The position numbers were made by a program, and so were the translations under genes. Positions 8,176-17,366 of a DNA stretch of 64,000 nucleotides are shown one piece after another; position 1 is the stretch's first letter; every line of letters starts with the position of its first letter. The DNA comes from Fimenecus sp052298855 (GTDB lineage Bacteria > Bacillota > Clostridia > Oscillospirales > Acutalibacteraceae). The stretch spans positions 124,001 through 188,000 of the forward strand of contig DAVZXP010000003.1 of NCBI GenBank assembly GCA_052298855.1, read 5' to 3'. The notes beneath the pieces are model-generated. The model was given only the letters and a program-made list of their open reading frames with translations, did no database searches and was not told the DNA's origin.

Positions 8176-9564
8176 ATGAGTAATATTTCCGAAGTTTTAA
8201 AAAACGCAAAAAGGATACATTTTATCGGCATAGGCGGAAGCGGTATGTGCCCTCTTGCTGAGATTTTGCACGCAAAAGGTTATTCGCTCCAAGGCTCGGA
8301 TAACAACGAAAGCTCAATAGTTGAGCGTATTCGCAAGCTTGGTATTTCCGTTATGATGGGGCAGAAAGCCGAAAACATAAAGGGTGCGGATATGATAGTT
8401 TATTCCGCTGCAATTCAGCGTGGAAACGAAGAACTGGAGGCTGCCCTTGCAAGCGGTATTCCGACCTTTACGAGAGCAGAGCTTTTCGGCGAGGTAACGA
8501 AGCATTTTGACAACTGTATCGGAATTTGCGGAACTCACGGCAAGACGACCACTACCTCAATGACCGTTCAGGCAATGCTCTCTGCCGGTCTTGACCCGTC
8601 GGCGGTTATAGGCGGCAAGCTTCCGCTTACGGACAGCTACGGCAGAGTGGGAAAGAGCGATACAATCGTCTGCGAGGCGTGCGAATATGTAGATACATTT
8701 TTGCACCTTTTCCCGAATGTTGCGGTTATCCTCAACATTGACGAGGATCATATGGAATACTTCAAAACGCTCGACAATCTTATTTTGAGCTTCCATAAAT
8801 TTGCCTGCCTTGCCAAAAGTGCGGTAATTTACAACGGCGACGACGAAAACACCCTGAAAGCCGTTGAGGGTATCGAGGGCAAGGATATGATTTCGTTCGG
8901 CTTCTCGGATAAAAACGATTACTATGCCGAAAATATCGAGTCTATAAACGGCGCATACACTCGCTTTGACGTTATGTATAAGGGCGAAAAACTCGGCAAC
9001 ATTTCACTTGCCGTACCCGGTATTCACAATATTTTGAACGCTCTCGCTTCAATCGCAAGTGCAATATATTCAGGTGCAAAGTTTGAGGATTGCATTGAGG
9101 GACTTGAAAGCTTTACGGGTGCGGGCAGACGCTTTGAAAAGCTCGGCACTTACTGTGGAATTGACTTTATAGACGATTACGCTCATCACCCCGCAGAGCT
9201 TAAAGTTACTCTCGAAGCGGCTATGAAATTGGGTTACAACACGGTTTGGGCGGTGTTCCAGCCGTTCACCTATTCAAGAACGGTTTTGCACTTTGACGAG
9301 TTCGTGGACGTTCTCAAAATCCCCGACAGGTGCGTTATGACCGAAATTATGGGCTCGAGAGAAACAAACACCTATGGAATTTACACCTCGCAGTTAGCCG
9401 AAAAAATTCCGAATTCCGTTTGGTTCAACACTCAAAAGGAGGTTGCCGATTACGTTGTCAAAAATGCAAAATCGGGCGACCTTGTGCTGACAATGGGCTG
9501 CGGAGATATTTACAAATCGGCGCATATGATGATTGATATGCTAAAGGAAAAGGAAACAAAATAA
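8176..9564 (+). CDS. murC: UDP-N-acetylmuramate--L-alanine ligase
   Basis: 462 residues, standard MurC length. It adds L-alanine to UDP-MurNAc, the first amino-acid step of the peptidoglycan stem, in the cytoplasm. Domains: an N-terminal Rossmann UDP-binding domain with HFIGIGGSGM (residues 15-24), a central ATPase domain with the Mur P-loop GICGTHGKTTTT (about 116-127), and a C-terminal domain with FIDDYAHHPAELK. ATG at 8176 follows a clear promoter, though its Shine-Dalgarno (AAGCAGG) is modest. It stands alone, convergent with a MATE transporter gene and separated from it by a strong terminator. Confidence 0.95.
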   Translation: MSNISEVLKNAKRIHFIGIGGSGMCPLAEILHAKGYSLQGSDNNESSIVERIRKLGISVMMGQKAENIKGADMIVYSAAIQRGNEELEAALASGIPTFTRAELFGEVTKHFDNCIGICGTHGKTTTTSMTVQAMLSAGLDPSAVIGGKLPLTDSYGRVGKSDTIVCEACEYVDTFLHLFPNVAVILNIDEDHMEYFKTLDNLILSFHKFACLAKSAVIYNGDDENTLKAVEGIEGKDMISFGFSDKNDYYAENIESINGAYTRFDVMYKGEKLGNISLAVPGIHNILNALASIASAIYSGAKFEDCIEGLESFTGAGRRFEKLGTYCGIDFIDDYAHHPAELKVTLEAAMKLGYNTVWAVFQPFTYSRTVLHFDEFVDVLKIPDRCVMTEIMGSRETNTYGIYTSQLAEKIPNSVWFNTQKEVADYVVKNAKSGDLVLTMGCGDIYKSAHMMIDMLKEKETK

Positions 9565-9575
9565 TTCTTATATGC

Positions 9576-9615
9576 AAAACGGAGCAACTCGAAAAGGTTG
9601 CTCCGTTATTTTTAT
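9576..9615. terminator. Bidirectional terminator between murC and the MATE gene
   Basis: Stem CGGAGCAAC / GTTGCTCCG (9580-9605) with TTATTTTTATT on the right and GCAAAAC on the left. Confidence 0.8.
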
Positions 9616-10949
9616 TTAAGTTCTTTTTTTCTAAGTCTTTGATAGATAATGTATGATGCGACGGCGGTTAAAATTTCGGCGACGGGGAAAGCGAAGAACA
9701 CACCCTGTGCGCCCATAAATTTACTCAAAACATAAGCCGCAGGAATGATAATCACAGCATATCTTGAGAAAGAAATTATAAGTGATTCAAGTCCTTTTCC
9801 GAGAGCCTCAAGCACACCGCAGCAGGTAACGGACATTGCCGAGAATATGAAGCCTATGCAGATTATGTGAAGTGCCCTGACGCCGATTTGCACCGTGTCG
9901 GGATTTTCCGTGAAAAGTCCTATCATTTTGTCGGGAATGATAAAGGAAAGCACAACGCCCAACGCCATAATGCCCGAGGTCAACGCAAGTGACGTGCCGA
10001 AAATCTTGCGGACTCTGCTGTTTTCGCCTGCTCCGTAGTTGAAGCTGACAAGCGGTCTGATGCCTTGAATAATTCCGTTCGCCGAAAGATAAATAAAGGT
10101 CTGAAGCTTATAATACGCACCGAGTACAAGCACATATTTATCCGAGAACGCAGCCAAAATTCCGTTGAGCGAGGAAATGAGAACTGACGGCAGTGCCATA
10201 TTCAGCGAAGCGGGTATGCCGACTAAATAAAGCTTTTTCACAAGCTCTTTATTAAAGCTGATATTTCTTTTTGAAAACGATACGGGCAACGGAGAAATAA
10301 TAAAAGCCGCAACATAAGCCAAAAGCGTTACGCTCTGACCTATACCCGTAGCGTATGCCGCACCCGACATTCCCATTTTAGGACAGCCGAGCAAGCCGAA
10401 AATCATAATCGGGTCAAGCACGATATTTGTTATAAAGCCAAGCAGCATACAAACCATTGTGCTGTTCATTCTGCCGACTGCCTGAAACACCTTTTCAAGC
10501 GAAATGCCGAGCATAATCACAACCGAAAACAAGAACGCCCTGTTTGCATAGGCAAGTCCCATCTCAATTAACGCTTCGTCAGCCGTGTACAATGACAAAA
10601 ACCAACGCATACCCAAAATGCAGATTATCATAAGTAAAATGCCGTGCACCGCACTCAAAAGCAAGCCTGTTACAGCCGCTTCGTCAGCTTCTTTTTTTCT
10701 GCCTGCGCCGAGGCAATAGGCTATTCTTGCGTTCATACCTATTCCGAAGCCTACCGCAATAGCCGTCATAAGACTTTGCACGGGATAGACAAGCGAAAGT
10801 GCCGTCATTGCGTCCTCACTTATTTTAGCGACAAAGTAGCTGTCAACGATATTATAAAGCGAGTTTACCGCCATTGACACCACCATAGGCAACGACATTG
10901 AAATAACAAGCGGTAAAATTTTCTTTTCCTTCATAAAATTATTATCCAT
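9612..10949 (-). CDS. MATE-family efflux transporter
   Basis: 445 residues with twelve predicted membrane segments and the family-typical N-terminal stretch LPLVISMSLPMVVSMAVNSLYNIVDSYFV, split here as ISMSLPMVVSM and NSLYNIVDSYFV. MATE proteins export cationic drugs, dyes or metabolites in exchange for Na+ or H+. The closest subgroup by feel is the DinF/MepA-like branch common in Clostridia. ATG at 10949 with GAGGTAAGAG just upstream. The gene has a sigma-A promoter at 11048-11076 and, between promoter and start, an intrinsic terminator inside the transcribed leader. Expression is therefore likely to be controlled by readthrough, possibly in response to an antibiotic. The substrate is unknown. 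Confidence 0.9.
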   Translation of the reverse strand: MDNNFMKEKKILPLVISMSLPMVVSMAVNSLYNIVDSYFVAKISEDAMTALSLVYPVQSLMTAIAVGFGIGMNARIAYCLGAGRKKEADEAAVTGLLLSAVHGILLMIICILGMRWFLSLYTADEALIEMGLAYANRAFLFSVVIMLGISLEKVFQAVGRMNSTMVCMLLGFITNIVLDPIMIFGLLGCPKMGMSGAAYATGIGQSVTLLAYVAAFIISPLPVSFSKRNISFNKELVKKLYLVGIPASLNMALPSVLISSLNGILAAFSDKYVLVLGAYYKLQTFIYLSANGIIQGIRPLVSFNYGAGENSRVRKIFGTSLALTSGIMALGVVLSFIIPDKMIGLFTENPDTVQIGVRALHIICIGFIFSAMSVTCCGVLEALGKGLESLIISFSRYAVIIIPAAYVLSKFMGAQGVFFAFPVAEILTAVASYIIYQRLRKKELK

Positions 10950-10957
10950 CTCTTACC

Positions 10958-11023
10958 TCACAACAAAAAAGCCACACAGAGCATCTCTGCGTGGCGAAAA
11001 AAGATTTCTCTTGAAAAATCCAC
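10958..11023 (-). CDS. Possible 21-residue leader peptide of the MATE gene
   Basis: On the minus strand an open frame from a GTG at 11023 to TGA at 10958 encodes MDFSREIFFRHAEMLCVAFLL-type sequence (21 codons; first residue from GTG). The leader hairpin (10971-10995) lies entirely inside it, so a ribosome on this frame would disrupt the terminator. Against it: the GTG overlaps the only GGGAG Shine-Dalgarno-like run, so initiation spacing is poor, and there is no ATG alternative in frame. Listed as a candidate only. Confidence 0.25.
   Translation of the reverse strand: MDFSREIFFRHAEMLCVAFLL
10965..10996 (-). terminator. Leader terminator/attenuator ahead of the MATE gene
   Basis: Minus strand stem GCCACGCAGAG / CTCTGTGTGGC with an ATG loop-side spacer, followed by TTTTTTG. 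It lies between the sigma-A promoter (11048-11076) and the MATE start (10949), so full-length transcription needs antitermination. Confidence 0.7.
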
Positions 11024-11047
11024 TCCCGTTAGGGTTTTGTGTTAAAG

Positions 11048-11076
11048 ATGATAGCATAAGAAGCGGATTGTGTCAA
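11048..11076 (-). promoter_or_regulatory. Sigma-A promoter of the MATE gene
   Basis: Minus strand TTGACA (11071-11076), 17 bp, TATCAT (11048-11053). Predicted leader of about 90 nt. Confidence 0.7.
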
Positions 11077-11097
11077 CCTAAAATATGTGATTGCTTA

Positions 11098-11126
11098 TTG
11101 CATAGGTTATATTTTTCTGTTAAAAT
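11098..11126 (+). promoter_or_regulatory. Sigma-A promoter of the beta-mannosidase gene
   Basis: TTGCAT (11098-11103), 17 bp, TAAAAT (11121-11126); back-to-back with the MATE promoter. Confidence 0.55.
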
Positions 11127-11160
11127 GATTTCCAAAAGACTATCGGCAAGAGGTGCAAAA

Positions 11161-13707
11161 ATGGAGCTTTCACTCAACGGAAAATGGCAATTTCGGGAAT
11201 GTAACACGGATAAATATTATCCTGCAACAGTCCCCGGCTGCAACTTTTTAGATTTAATCGACAACAAAATCATCGAGGACCCGTTTATAGGTCTTAATGA
11301 AAAGGACGCTGACTTTGTCGGCAAAAAGGATTGGGAATACAAAAGGACTTTCACGCTCGACGAAGAACAGCTCGTAAGCGACGATATTATTCTCTCCTGC
11401 AAAATGCTTGACACCGTATGCGATATTTTCATAAACGGCGAGAAAATCGGAAGTGCCGACAACTGCTTTATAAAGCACGAATTTCCCGTTAAAGAGCACC
11501 TTAAAAACGGTGAAAACGAAATTAAAATAATTCTCTATTCGCCTGTAAACTATGTCGAAAAAATATATAAGAAAGAGTCAGCGCCGCCGAACAGCAACGG
11601 TCAAAACGGCATTGTGCATATCCGCAAGCCGCAGTCGCATTTCGGCTGGGATTGGGGTCCTGTTTTGCCGCCGAGCGGAATATCCGACGATATAAGCCTT
11701 GTTTTCATAAACAGCGCACGAATTACCTATCTTTCCGCAAAGCAAGTTCATTCAGACGGCAGAGTTACGGTTAAATTAAGCACAGAAACGAAAAAATATG
11801 CTGATAACATCGACTGTGAACTGAGCGTTATTTCCCCCGACGGAACTGTTTTGAAAAAAGACGGCGAGAGTGCCGATTTTATAATCGAAAACCCAGAGCT
11901 TTGGCAGACCTATGAGCTTTCACGCAAGGAAAAACAGCCGCTTTATACCGTCAAAGCCGTTTTGAAAAAAGACGGGAAAGCAGTTGACTCTTACGAAAAG
12001 AAAATCGGACTTCGCACCCTGTATCTTGACAGAAGCCGTGACGAATACGGCTCAAATTTCAAATTCGTGTTAAACGGAGTTCCGCTTTTCATAAAGGGCT
12101 CAAACTACATTCCTCCCGACTCGTTTATTACAAGATTTGACGGGGAGCAACTTGAAAAAATGCTCAACGCCGTCAGGTTTTCAAATATGAATATGATTCG
12201 TATTTGGGGCGGAGGTTATTACGCAAGTGACGATTTTTGCACGAAATGTGATGAAATGGGTATTCTTATTTGGCAGGATTTTCAGTTTGCCTGTCAGGCT
12301 TACCCGTTTTTCAAAGACGATTTTCTTAACAATGTTAAAGAAGAAGTCAAATACAATGTCAAGCGTCTTTGCGACCACCCGTCATTGGCTCTTTGGTGCG
12401 GAAACAACGAAATCGAAGAAATGCACAACGGCTGGATGTTGATGAAAGACTATATTTCTTGGACCGAAAAGTTTTTCTATGAAATTCTTGAACCCGAGCT
12501 GAGAGAATACGATCCCGACACCTCATATATTCCCGGCTCGCCCTGCGGAGTATCGCACAACAAGGGCGTTGATTGTGACAATGTCGGCGACACGCATCTT
12601 TGGGCGGTTTGGCACGGCTTGAAGCCTATGACATTTTATCGCAAAAGAATGACAAGATTTTGTTCGGAGTTCGGCTTTGAAAGCTTGCCCGACATAAAGA
12701 CCGTAAGAGAATTTGCGGGTGACGGTGAGCTGTCGCTGTCAAGCAAGGTTTTCCTCTCGCACCAAAAATGCCTTAACGGCAACGATAAAATGATATACTA
12801 TATCGCCTCACGCTTTAATCTTCCGAAAAAATTTGAAGATTACATTTATCTATCACAGATAACTCAATCGGAGTGTATCGAGGACGCAACCGAGCATTGG
12901 CGCAGAAACAGAGGCAGGTGCAACGGTGCTATGTATTGGCAATTCAACGATTGTTGGCCCGTATGCTCTTGGGCAAGCTATGATTATTACGGCAATTACA
13001 AGGCTTTGCAGTATTGCGCAAGGAATTTCAACGCACCTTTGAGCGTTTCGGCAGAGGACACGAAGAACGATATAAAACTGTTTGTTCTCAACGATTTTGA
13101 CGAAAGCAAAACCGTTCGTGTTGCCTATTCGGTATTTGATTTTAACAAAGATATTACCGTTTGTGCCGACGAAAAAAGCTTAACCGCACCCGCACTTTCA
13201 AGCACCGTTGCTTTCGACCTTAAAAATTCAGATTTGCTTAAAGGCTCGGGCAAGCACAGTGCCGTAATGCGTATAAAGCTTTTTGAAAACGATATTTTGA
13301 CAGCCGACAGAACGCTTTTGTTCGACAAAGAAAAGAAAATACACTTACCCTCGGCAAAAATTGAGATGGGAATTACCGAAACGGCAACAGGGCTTGAAAT
13401 AAAACTCAAAAGCGACCGCTATTCCCGACTTGTAAAGCTTGAAAGCAGTATTTCTCAAGAGCCGTTCTCGGACAATTTCTTTGACCTCTTCCCAAACGAA
13501 GAAAAGACGGTTACGATAAATAAAGATAATCGCTTCAGCCTTGCACAGCTTAAAGACAGCATTTCCGTTATGAGTCTTTGCGACGTCGAACGGGACGGCA
13601 ATCCGTTTACGGCAATTAAGAATAAAATAAAGGTTTTGACCTCGCCCGTGAATATCGGAAACGCCGTGTGGCACGGACGAATTCAAAAGGATATTGACTT
13701 AAACTGA
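11161..13707 (+). CDS. GH2 beta-mannosidase
   Basis: 848 residues from the ATG at 11161 (MELSLNGKWQFRE), which has AAGAGGTG upstream. A longer frame back to 11011 crosses the divergent promoters and is not credible. Domain order is that of GH2: a jelly-roll sugar-binding domain (1-180), an Ig-like domain, the TIM barrel, then beta-sandwich domains. The segment SHFGWDWGPVLPPSGI near residue 160 is diagnostic of the mannosidase branch. The acid/base is Glu417 in WCGNNE, and the nucleophile is Glu503 in FCSEFG. With no signal peptide it is probably cytoplasmic, releasing mannose from beta-mannosides (manno-oligosaccharides or the N-glycan core) after import. The GH30 gene follows after 15 bp and is probably co-transcribed. 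Confidence 0.92.
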   Translation: MELSLNGKWQFRECNTDKYYPATVPGCNFLDLIDNKIIEDPFIGLNEKDADFVGKKDWEYKRTFTLDEEQLVSDDIILSCKMLDTVCDIFINGEKIGSADNCFIKHEFPVKEHLKNGENEIKIILYSPVNYVEKIYKKESAPPNSNGQNGIVHIRKPQSHFGWDWGPVLPPSGISDDISLVFINSARITYLSAKQVHSDGRVTVKLSTETKKYADNIDCELSVISPDGTVLKKDGESADFIIENPELWQTYELSRKEKQPLYTVKAVLKKDGKAVDSYEKKIGLRTLYLDRSRDEYGSNFKFVLNGVPLFIKGSNYIPPDSFITRFDGEQLEKMLNAVRFSNMNMIRIWGGGYYASDDFCTKCDEMGILIWQDFQFACQAYPFFKDDFLNNVKEEVKYNVKRLCDHPSLALWCGNNEIEEMHNGWMLMKDYISWTEKFFYEILEPELREYDPDTSYIPGSPCGVSHNKGVDCDNVGDTHLWAVWHGLKPMTFYRKRMTRFCSEFGFESLPDIKTVREFAGDGELSLSSKVFLSHQKCLNGNDKMIYYIASRFNLPKKFEDYIYLSQITQSECIEDATEHWRRNRGRCNGAMYWQFNDCWPVCSWASYDYYGNYKALQYCARNFNAPLSVSAEDTKNDIKLFVLNDFDESKTVRVAYSVFDFNKDITVCADEKSLTAPALSSTVAFDLKNSDLLKGSGKHSAVMRIKLFENDILTADRTLLFDKEKKIHLPSAKIEMGITETATGLEIKLKSDRYSRLVKLESSISQEPFSDNFFDLFPNEEKTVTINKDNRFSLAQLKDSISVMSLCDVERDGNPFTAIKNKIKVLTSPVNIGNAVWHGRIQKDIDLN

Positions 13708-13722
13708 TAACGGGGAAAAACT

Positions 13723-15087
13723 ATGAAAATAATGCTTCGCTCGCCAAAGAAAATGCAGACAGTAAAGGGCTTCGGCACATCGTCGTGCTGGTGGAGTCAG
13801 TATTGCGCAGGAAATGCCGCAAACGAGCTTTCCGAGCTGCTTTACGGCAAGGACGGGCTCGGGCTCAATATTTACCGCTACAATATCGGCGGCGGCTTCG
13901 ACCCCGACAACAACCGTGTAGAAAATATGTGGCGCAGAACCGAAAGCCTTTATGACTTTGACAAGATAAAGGAAACGGGAAAATACAATTTTAACAGCGA
14001 CAGCACCGCAAGAGAGTTTATGAAGCTCTGTCTTGAAAAAGGAAAAATTGACACGGTAATTCTTTTTGCAAACTCCCCTCATTGGTCACAGACCTCGACG
14101 GGTCAGAGCTCGGGCAGTCTTTTGCCGCACACCTGCAACCTGCCGAAAATGAATTACAAAAAATTTGTAAACTATATGCTCGACATTGCCGAGGAATTTA
14201 TAAGCGAGGGTATCCCCGTAAAATACATAAGTCCCATAAACGAGCCGCAATGGCAATGGGGCGGCGCTTCCGTCTGGCAGGAGGGCTGTCATTATGAGTG
14301 CGAAGAGGTTTTAGAAGTTTTTCATCTATTTGCCGAGGAAATACTCAAAAGAGGTACTCCCGTATTGCTTTACGGCCCCGAAAGCGGAGAAATGCTCGGC
14401 GAAACCAAGCGATATATAGAGGCTCTTGCAGGCGACGAGACAATTAAAAGTGTAATGCCCGTTTTTGCCTATCACTCCTATCATTCCGACAATTCCCCCG
14501 AGACAAGATTAGTTTTCAAGAATGAAATCGTCAAAGCACATCCCGAATTCCGCTTTGATATGAGCGAATGGTGCGAGCTTCCAAACAAAAGTCCCACAGA
14601 CTGCGTAAAAGCCGCCCTTATAACCGCAAGGATTATCGGACAGGACTTTATTCTCGGAGGCTGTGAAAGCTGGACCTCATGGGTTGCGGTAAATCAGTTT
14701 TCCGTCAAGGAGGACGGCAAGGATTATTCCGACGGACTTTTTTCTGCAACAAACTATTTCAGCGAATATAAAAAAGCCAAGCGGTATTACGCACTTGCTC
14801 ACTATTCAAAATTCATTCCCGTGGGCTCTGTATGCCTTGACAACCTGACCGTTCCCGAGAATGACAACGGACTCAACGCCTTTTCGTTCCTCACTCCCGA
14901 CGGAAAAACCGTTACGGTAATCGTAAACGAAAAAGAGCAAGCCGAAATTTCCTTTGACGGAGATTTTTCTAAAATGAAGGTCATCCTCACGACAGACGAA
15001 AAACAATTTGTCACGGCTTATGACGGAGAGTACAAAAACACGCTGACGCTTCCAAAAAATTCACTTGCAACCGTGATAATACAATAA
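13723..15087 (+). CDS. GH30 glycoside hydrolase
   Basis: 454 residues with no signal peptide. TIM barrel with the GH30 start QTVKGFGTSSCWWSQ, the acid/base Glu174 in ISPINEPQWQW, and the nucleophile Glu282 in FDMSEWCEL, followed by the side beta-sandwich formed by the C-terminus (about 350-454). The NEPQW-type motif resembles subfamilies active on beta-1,6-galactan or related side chains rather than the glucuronoxylanase branch. I would not name the substrate. It lies 15 bp downstream of the beta-mannosidase gene with GGGG-containing ribosome binding sequence (AACGGGGAAAAACT). A terminator-like hairpin follows at 15180-15226. The pair suggests stepwise breakdown of an imported heteroglycan. 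Confidence 0.85.
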   Translation: MKIMLRSPKKMQTVKGFGTSSCWWSQYCAGNAANELSELLYGKDGLGLNIYRYNIGGGFDPDNNRVENMWRRTESLYDFDKIKETGKYNFNSDSTAREFMKLCLEKGKIDTVILFANSPHWSQTSTGQSSGSLLPHTCNLPKMNYKKFVNYMLDIAEEFISEGIPVKYISPINEPQWQWGGASVWQEGCHYECEEVLEVFHLFAEEILKRGTPVLLYGPESGEMLGETKRYIEALAGDETIKSVMPVFAYHSYHSDNSPETRLVFKNEIVKAHPEFRFDMSEWCELPNKSPTDCVKAALITARIIGQDFILGGCESWTSWVAVNQFSVKEDGKDYSDGLFSATNYFSEYKKAKRYYALAHYSKFIPVGSVCLDNLTVPENDNGLNAFSFLTPDGKTVTVIVNEKEQAEISFDGDFSKMKVILTTDEKQFVTAYDGEYKNTLTLPKNSLATVIIQ

Positions 15088-15179
15088 ACTCTTAAATAAC
15101 ATTACAGCCGCTCGGTAAGGCTGAGAGTTAATAAGGCAGTTTTGCTTCAAAATAACATCTTTTTGCACAATAATGCGTT

Positions 15180-15226
15180 AAACCCCACAGATATGCGCCA
15201 GCATTATCTGCGGGGTTTGCCTTTTC
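15180..15226 (+). terminator. Terminator after the GH2-GH30 unit
   Basis: Long stem AACCCCACAGATA / TATCTGCGGGGTT (15180-15217) followed by TGCCTTTTCTT. Confidence 0.65.
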
Positions 15227-15520
15227 TTGCATCAAAAATATATCATTTTGAAGTGCGTTGCAGTTTCGTAGCTATAAAAATTCGTTTATGCGGAAGTTGG
15301 GAAACGAAGCAAAGCTGGCGCCTTGTGAGACTTTCCGACAAAGGCATAATAAATTTTTATGCGAGAAACCAATACTTCCTTATGAACACTCAGCCAAATT
15401 CGGGCGGCTTATTTTCTGTTTTTCACAAAAAAATCAGCATTTTTTATTGTTATTTATGACAACTTCACATATAATTTGTTATACACTTTCAACGAAAATC
15501 AACACAAAATCCGTTTTATG
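15227..15520. other. Non-coding spacer, nothing assignable
   Basis: About 300 bp with no supported gene. Short frames here (for example around 15258-15524) have no ribosome binding site. The stretch 15285-15420 looks less AT-rich than its surroundings and could be a decayed or dispersed sequence, but I see no second copy in this window. Confidence 0.3.
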
Positions 15521-15550
15521 TTGAAAGCAATTTCAAAATTATGGTAAAAT
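15521..15550 (+). promoter_or_regulatory. Promoter of the GPH-like transporter, with overlapping cre-like palindrome
   Basis: TTGAAA (15521-15526), 18 bp, TAAAAT (15545-15550). The -35 is embedded in TTGAAAGCAATTTCAA (15521-15536), a palindrome that matches the cre pattern at 12 of 14 positions (TGAAAGCAATTTCA). This would place a repressor on the -35 element. Confidence 0.5.
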
Positions 15551-15584
15551 TATTTATTATAAGTATTGTCAGGGGGAGAAAATT

Positions 15585-17351
15585 ATGGAAGAAAAGAAAA
15601 CCTCCCTTGCAGGTAAAATCAAGTGGCTCTTCGGCGAGATAAAAGAGCATTGGAACACGCCTGCCGAGGGAAAATATGTTCCTTACAAGGAATATCTTGA
15701 CATTTGGCTTGCTGTCGGCAGTAACTACTCGGGCACAAAGACGCTCGAATACATATCGTTTGCCGCAGGCTGCTATTTGATAATGTATCATTATCAACTG
15801 CCTTATGTTGCGTTTTCCGCAATCACGCTTATAAATATGCCGCTTCAAAAGCTGTGGGATATTCTCGGCTGGATAATCAATGACAACCTCGGCTTTTTAC
15901 CAAAGAAAAAGGAACGGGCGCTGTACACAGTCTATTTCTGCTCGATAGCGATAGGCATATTCCTTATGGCGTTCAACTTCTCGGCATATCTCAATCCCCA
16001 AAACGCCGTCGTTGCGGCATTGAACTCCATACGAGGCGTATCCGCCGCTTCGGCTATAAAAATGCTCGGCACACACATACTCTGGAACGGCTGGGCAGGC
16101 GCAAGAAATATCTTTTGGCGCAAAAAGCTTGTTCCGAAATTCGGCAGATACAAATATTTCCTCTATTGCGACGTTGTGCCCAAGTGCATAATGGTAGTGC
16201 TCATAGGCTGGCTTCCCGTTTACAATATTGCAAACGTGGTCACGAGAGTATGGGTAGCAAACGCTCTGTTCGCGCTTTATAATCTGTTCGGCTTCAGCAA
16301 CTGCCTTGAAACCTGCACGCAGAACATCAGCCCGAATATGCAAGAGAGAATACTTGTCCGCACCTATCCCTTAAAGCTTTCGCATCTTCTCAACTCAATT
16401 ATGGTGCTTGTAATTCCTATGGCAATCGGCTTCTTAAAGGACGAGTGGGCTGATATCAATGTGTATAAATACGTTATTCCGATAATTTTCATAACCTTTG
16501 CTGTTCTTACAATGATATTCTCCAACAGAATTAAGGAGAGAATACCTCAGCCGCCGATAGAGAAGAAAATCCAAATCAACTTCTGGGACGGCATCTTCGG
16601 CGTAATGCGCAACAAGTACAAGTGGATAATGAACATAATCGGACTGCTCGATTCGCTCGGAAACGGTATGCTTGCGTTTACAACGATTGTTTATCTCTAC
16701 ACCTTCCGTCTGAGCGGTCTGTCCTACGGTCTTTTGATTTCGCTCATATCCTTTGCGGGAACTCCGCCCGATTTCTTTACTCCGTATTTCATAAAGAGAT
16801 TTTCATATAAGCAGATTATGGTTTTCTATTACCTTACCCGTGCGTTAGGCTATGGAATTGTGGTCGGCTCTATTATTCTCTGCGGCGACAATGTAACGCT
16901 CTGCGGTATAATCTGCTGCGTTATGCTCTTCCTGCTTGAAGCGACAAAGACAATTCCGATGGCTGTGCATCACGATATGGAAATTCGTATCAACGACTAT
17001 CAAATGTACCTCTCGGGCGAACGTCTTGAAAGCTTCCAGGGCATTTTCGGCTGGTTCACAAGCCCCATAACAACGCTTGTCGGACTTATCATACCGATAC
17101 TCATACTTAAATACGGTTTTAACAGTAACTGGGATGTGCTGTTTATCGACTCTGCAAGGGTTAAAATAATCGTAATACCGATACTTTTCGACATTGCAGG
17201 CTATATACTTATGACCCTGCCGTTTATCTTCTGGGATTACGACAGCGAAAAGCAGAACAAGGTTATTCAGGTGCTCAAGCGAAGAGCCGAGGTAACCGAA
17301 AAGAGTGCCGAAAAAGACGGCGAGTCCGTCGCAGGCAGCTTTATAGGATAA
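15585..17351 (+). CDS. GPH/MFS-type sugar:cation symporter, divergent
   Basis: 588 residues, longer than the usual 450-500 of the glycoside-pentoside-hexuronide symporters. Roughly twelve hydrophobic segments lie between residues 50 and 560, with a charged cytoplasmic N-terminus (MEEKKTSLAGKIKWLFGEIK) and a Lys/Glu-rich C-terminus. The GPH-like features are the early region after the first segments (INMPLQKLWDILGWIINDNLGF) and YQMYLSGERLESFQGI late in the protein, equivalent to the DxYxxYxxGxRxEG motif of this family. ATG at 15585 preceded by AGGGGGAG. It is followed after 15 bp by a BspA-like protein gene. Likely role: cation-coupled uptake of an oligosaccharide, perhaps products for the GH2/GH30 pair upstream. 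Confidence 0.78.
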   Translation: MEEKKTSLAGKIKWLFGEIKEHWNTPAEGKYVPYKEYLDIWLAVGSNYSGTKTLEYISFAAGCYLIMYHYQLPYVAFSAITLINMPLQKLWDILGWIINDNLGFLPKKKERALYTVYFCSIAIGIFLMAFNFSAYLNPQNAVVAALNSIRGVSAASAIKMLGTHILWNGWAGARNIFWRKKLVPKFGRYKYFLYCDVVPKCIMVVLIGWLPVYNIANVVTRVWVANALFALYNLFGFSNCLETCTQNISPNMQERILVRTYPLKLSHLLNSIMVLVIPMAIGFLKDEWADINVYKYVIPIIFITFAVLTMIFSNRIKERIPQPPIEKKIQINFWDGIFGVMRNKYKWIMNIIGLLDSLGNGMLAFTTIVYLYTFRLSGLSYGLLISLISFAGTPPDFFTPYFIKRFSYKQIMVFYYLTRALGYGIVVGSIILCGDNVTLCGIICCVMLFLLEATKTIPMAVHHDMEIRINDYQMYLSGERLESFQGIFGWFTSPITTLVGLIIPILILKYGFNSNWDVLFIDSARVKIIVIPILFDIAGYILMTLPFIFWDYDSEKQNKVIQVLKRRAEVTEKSAEKDGESVAGSFIG

Positions 17352-17366
17352 CGGGGGTGTGAGGAT

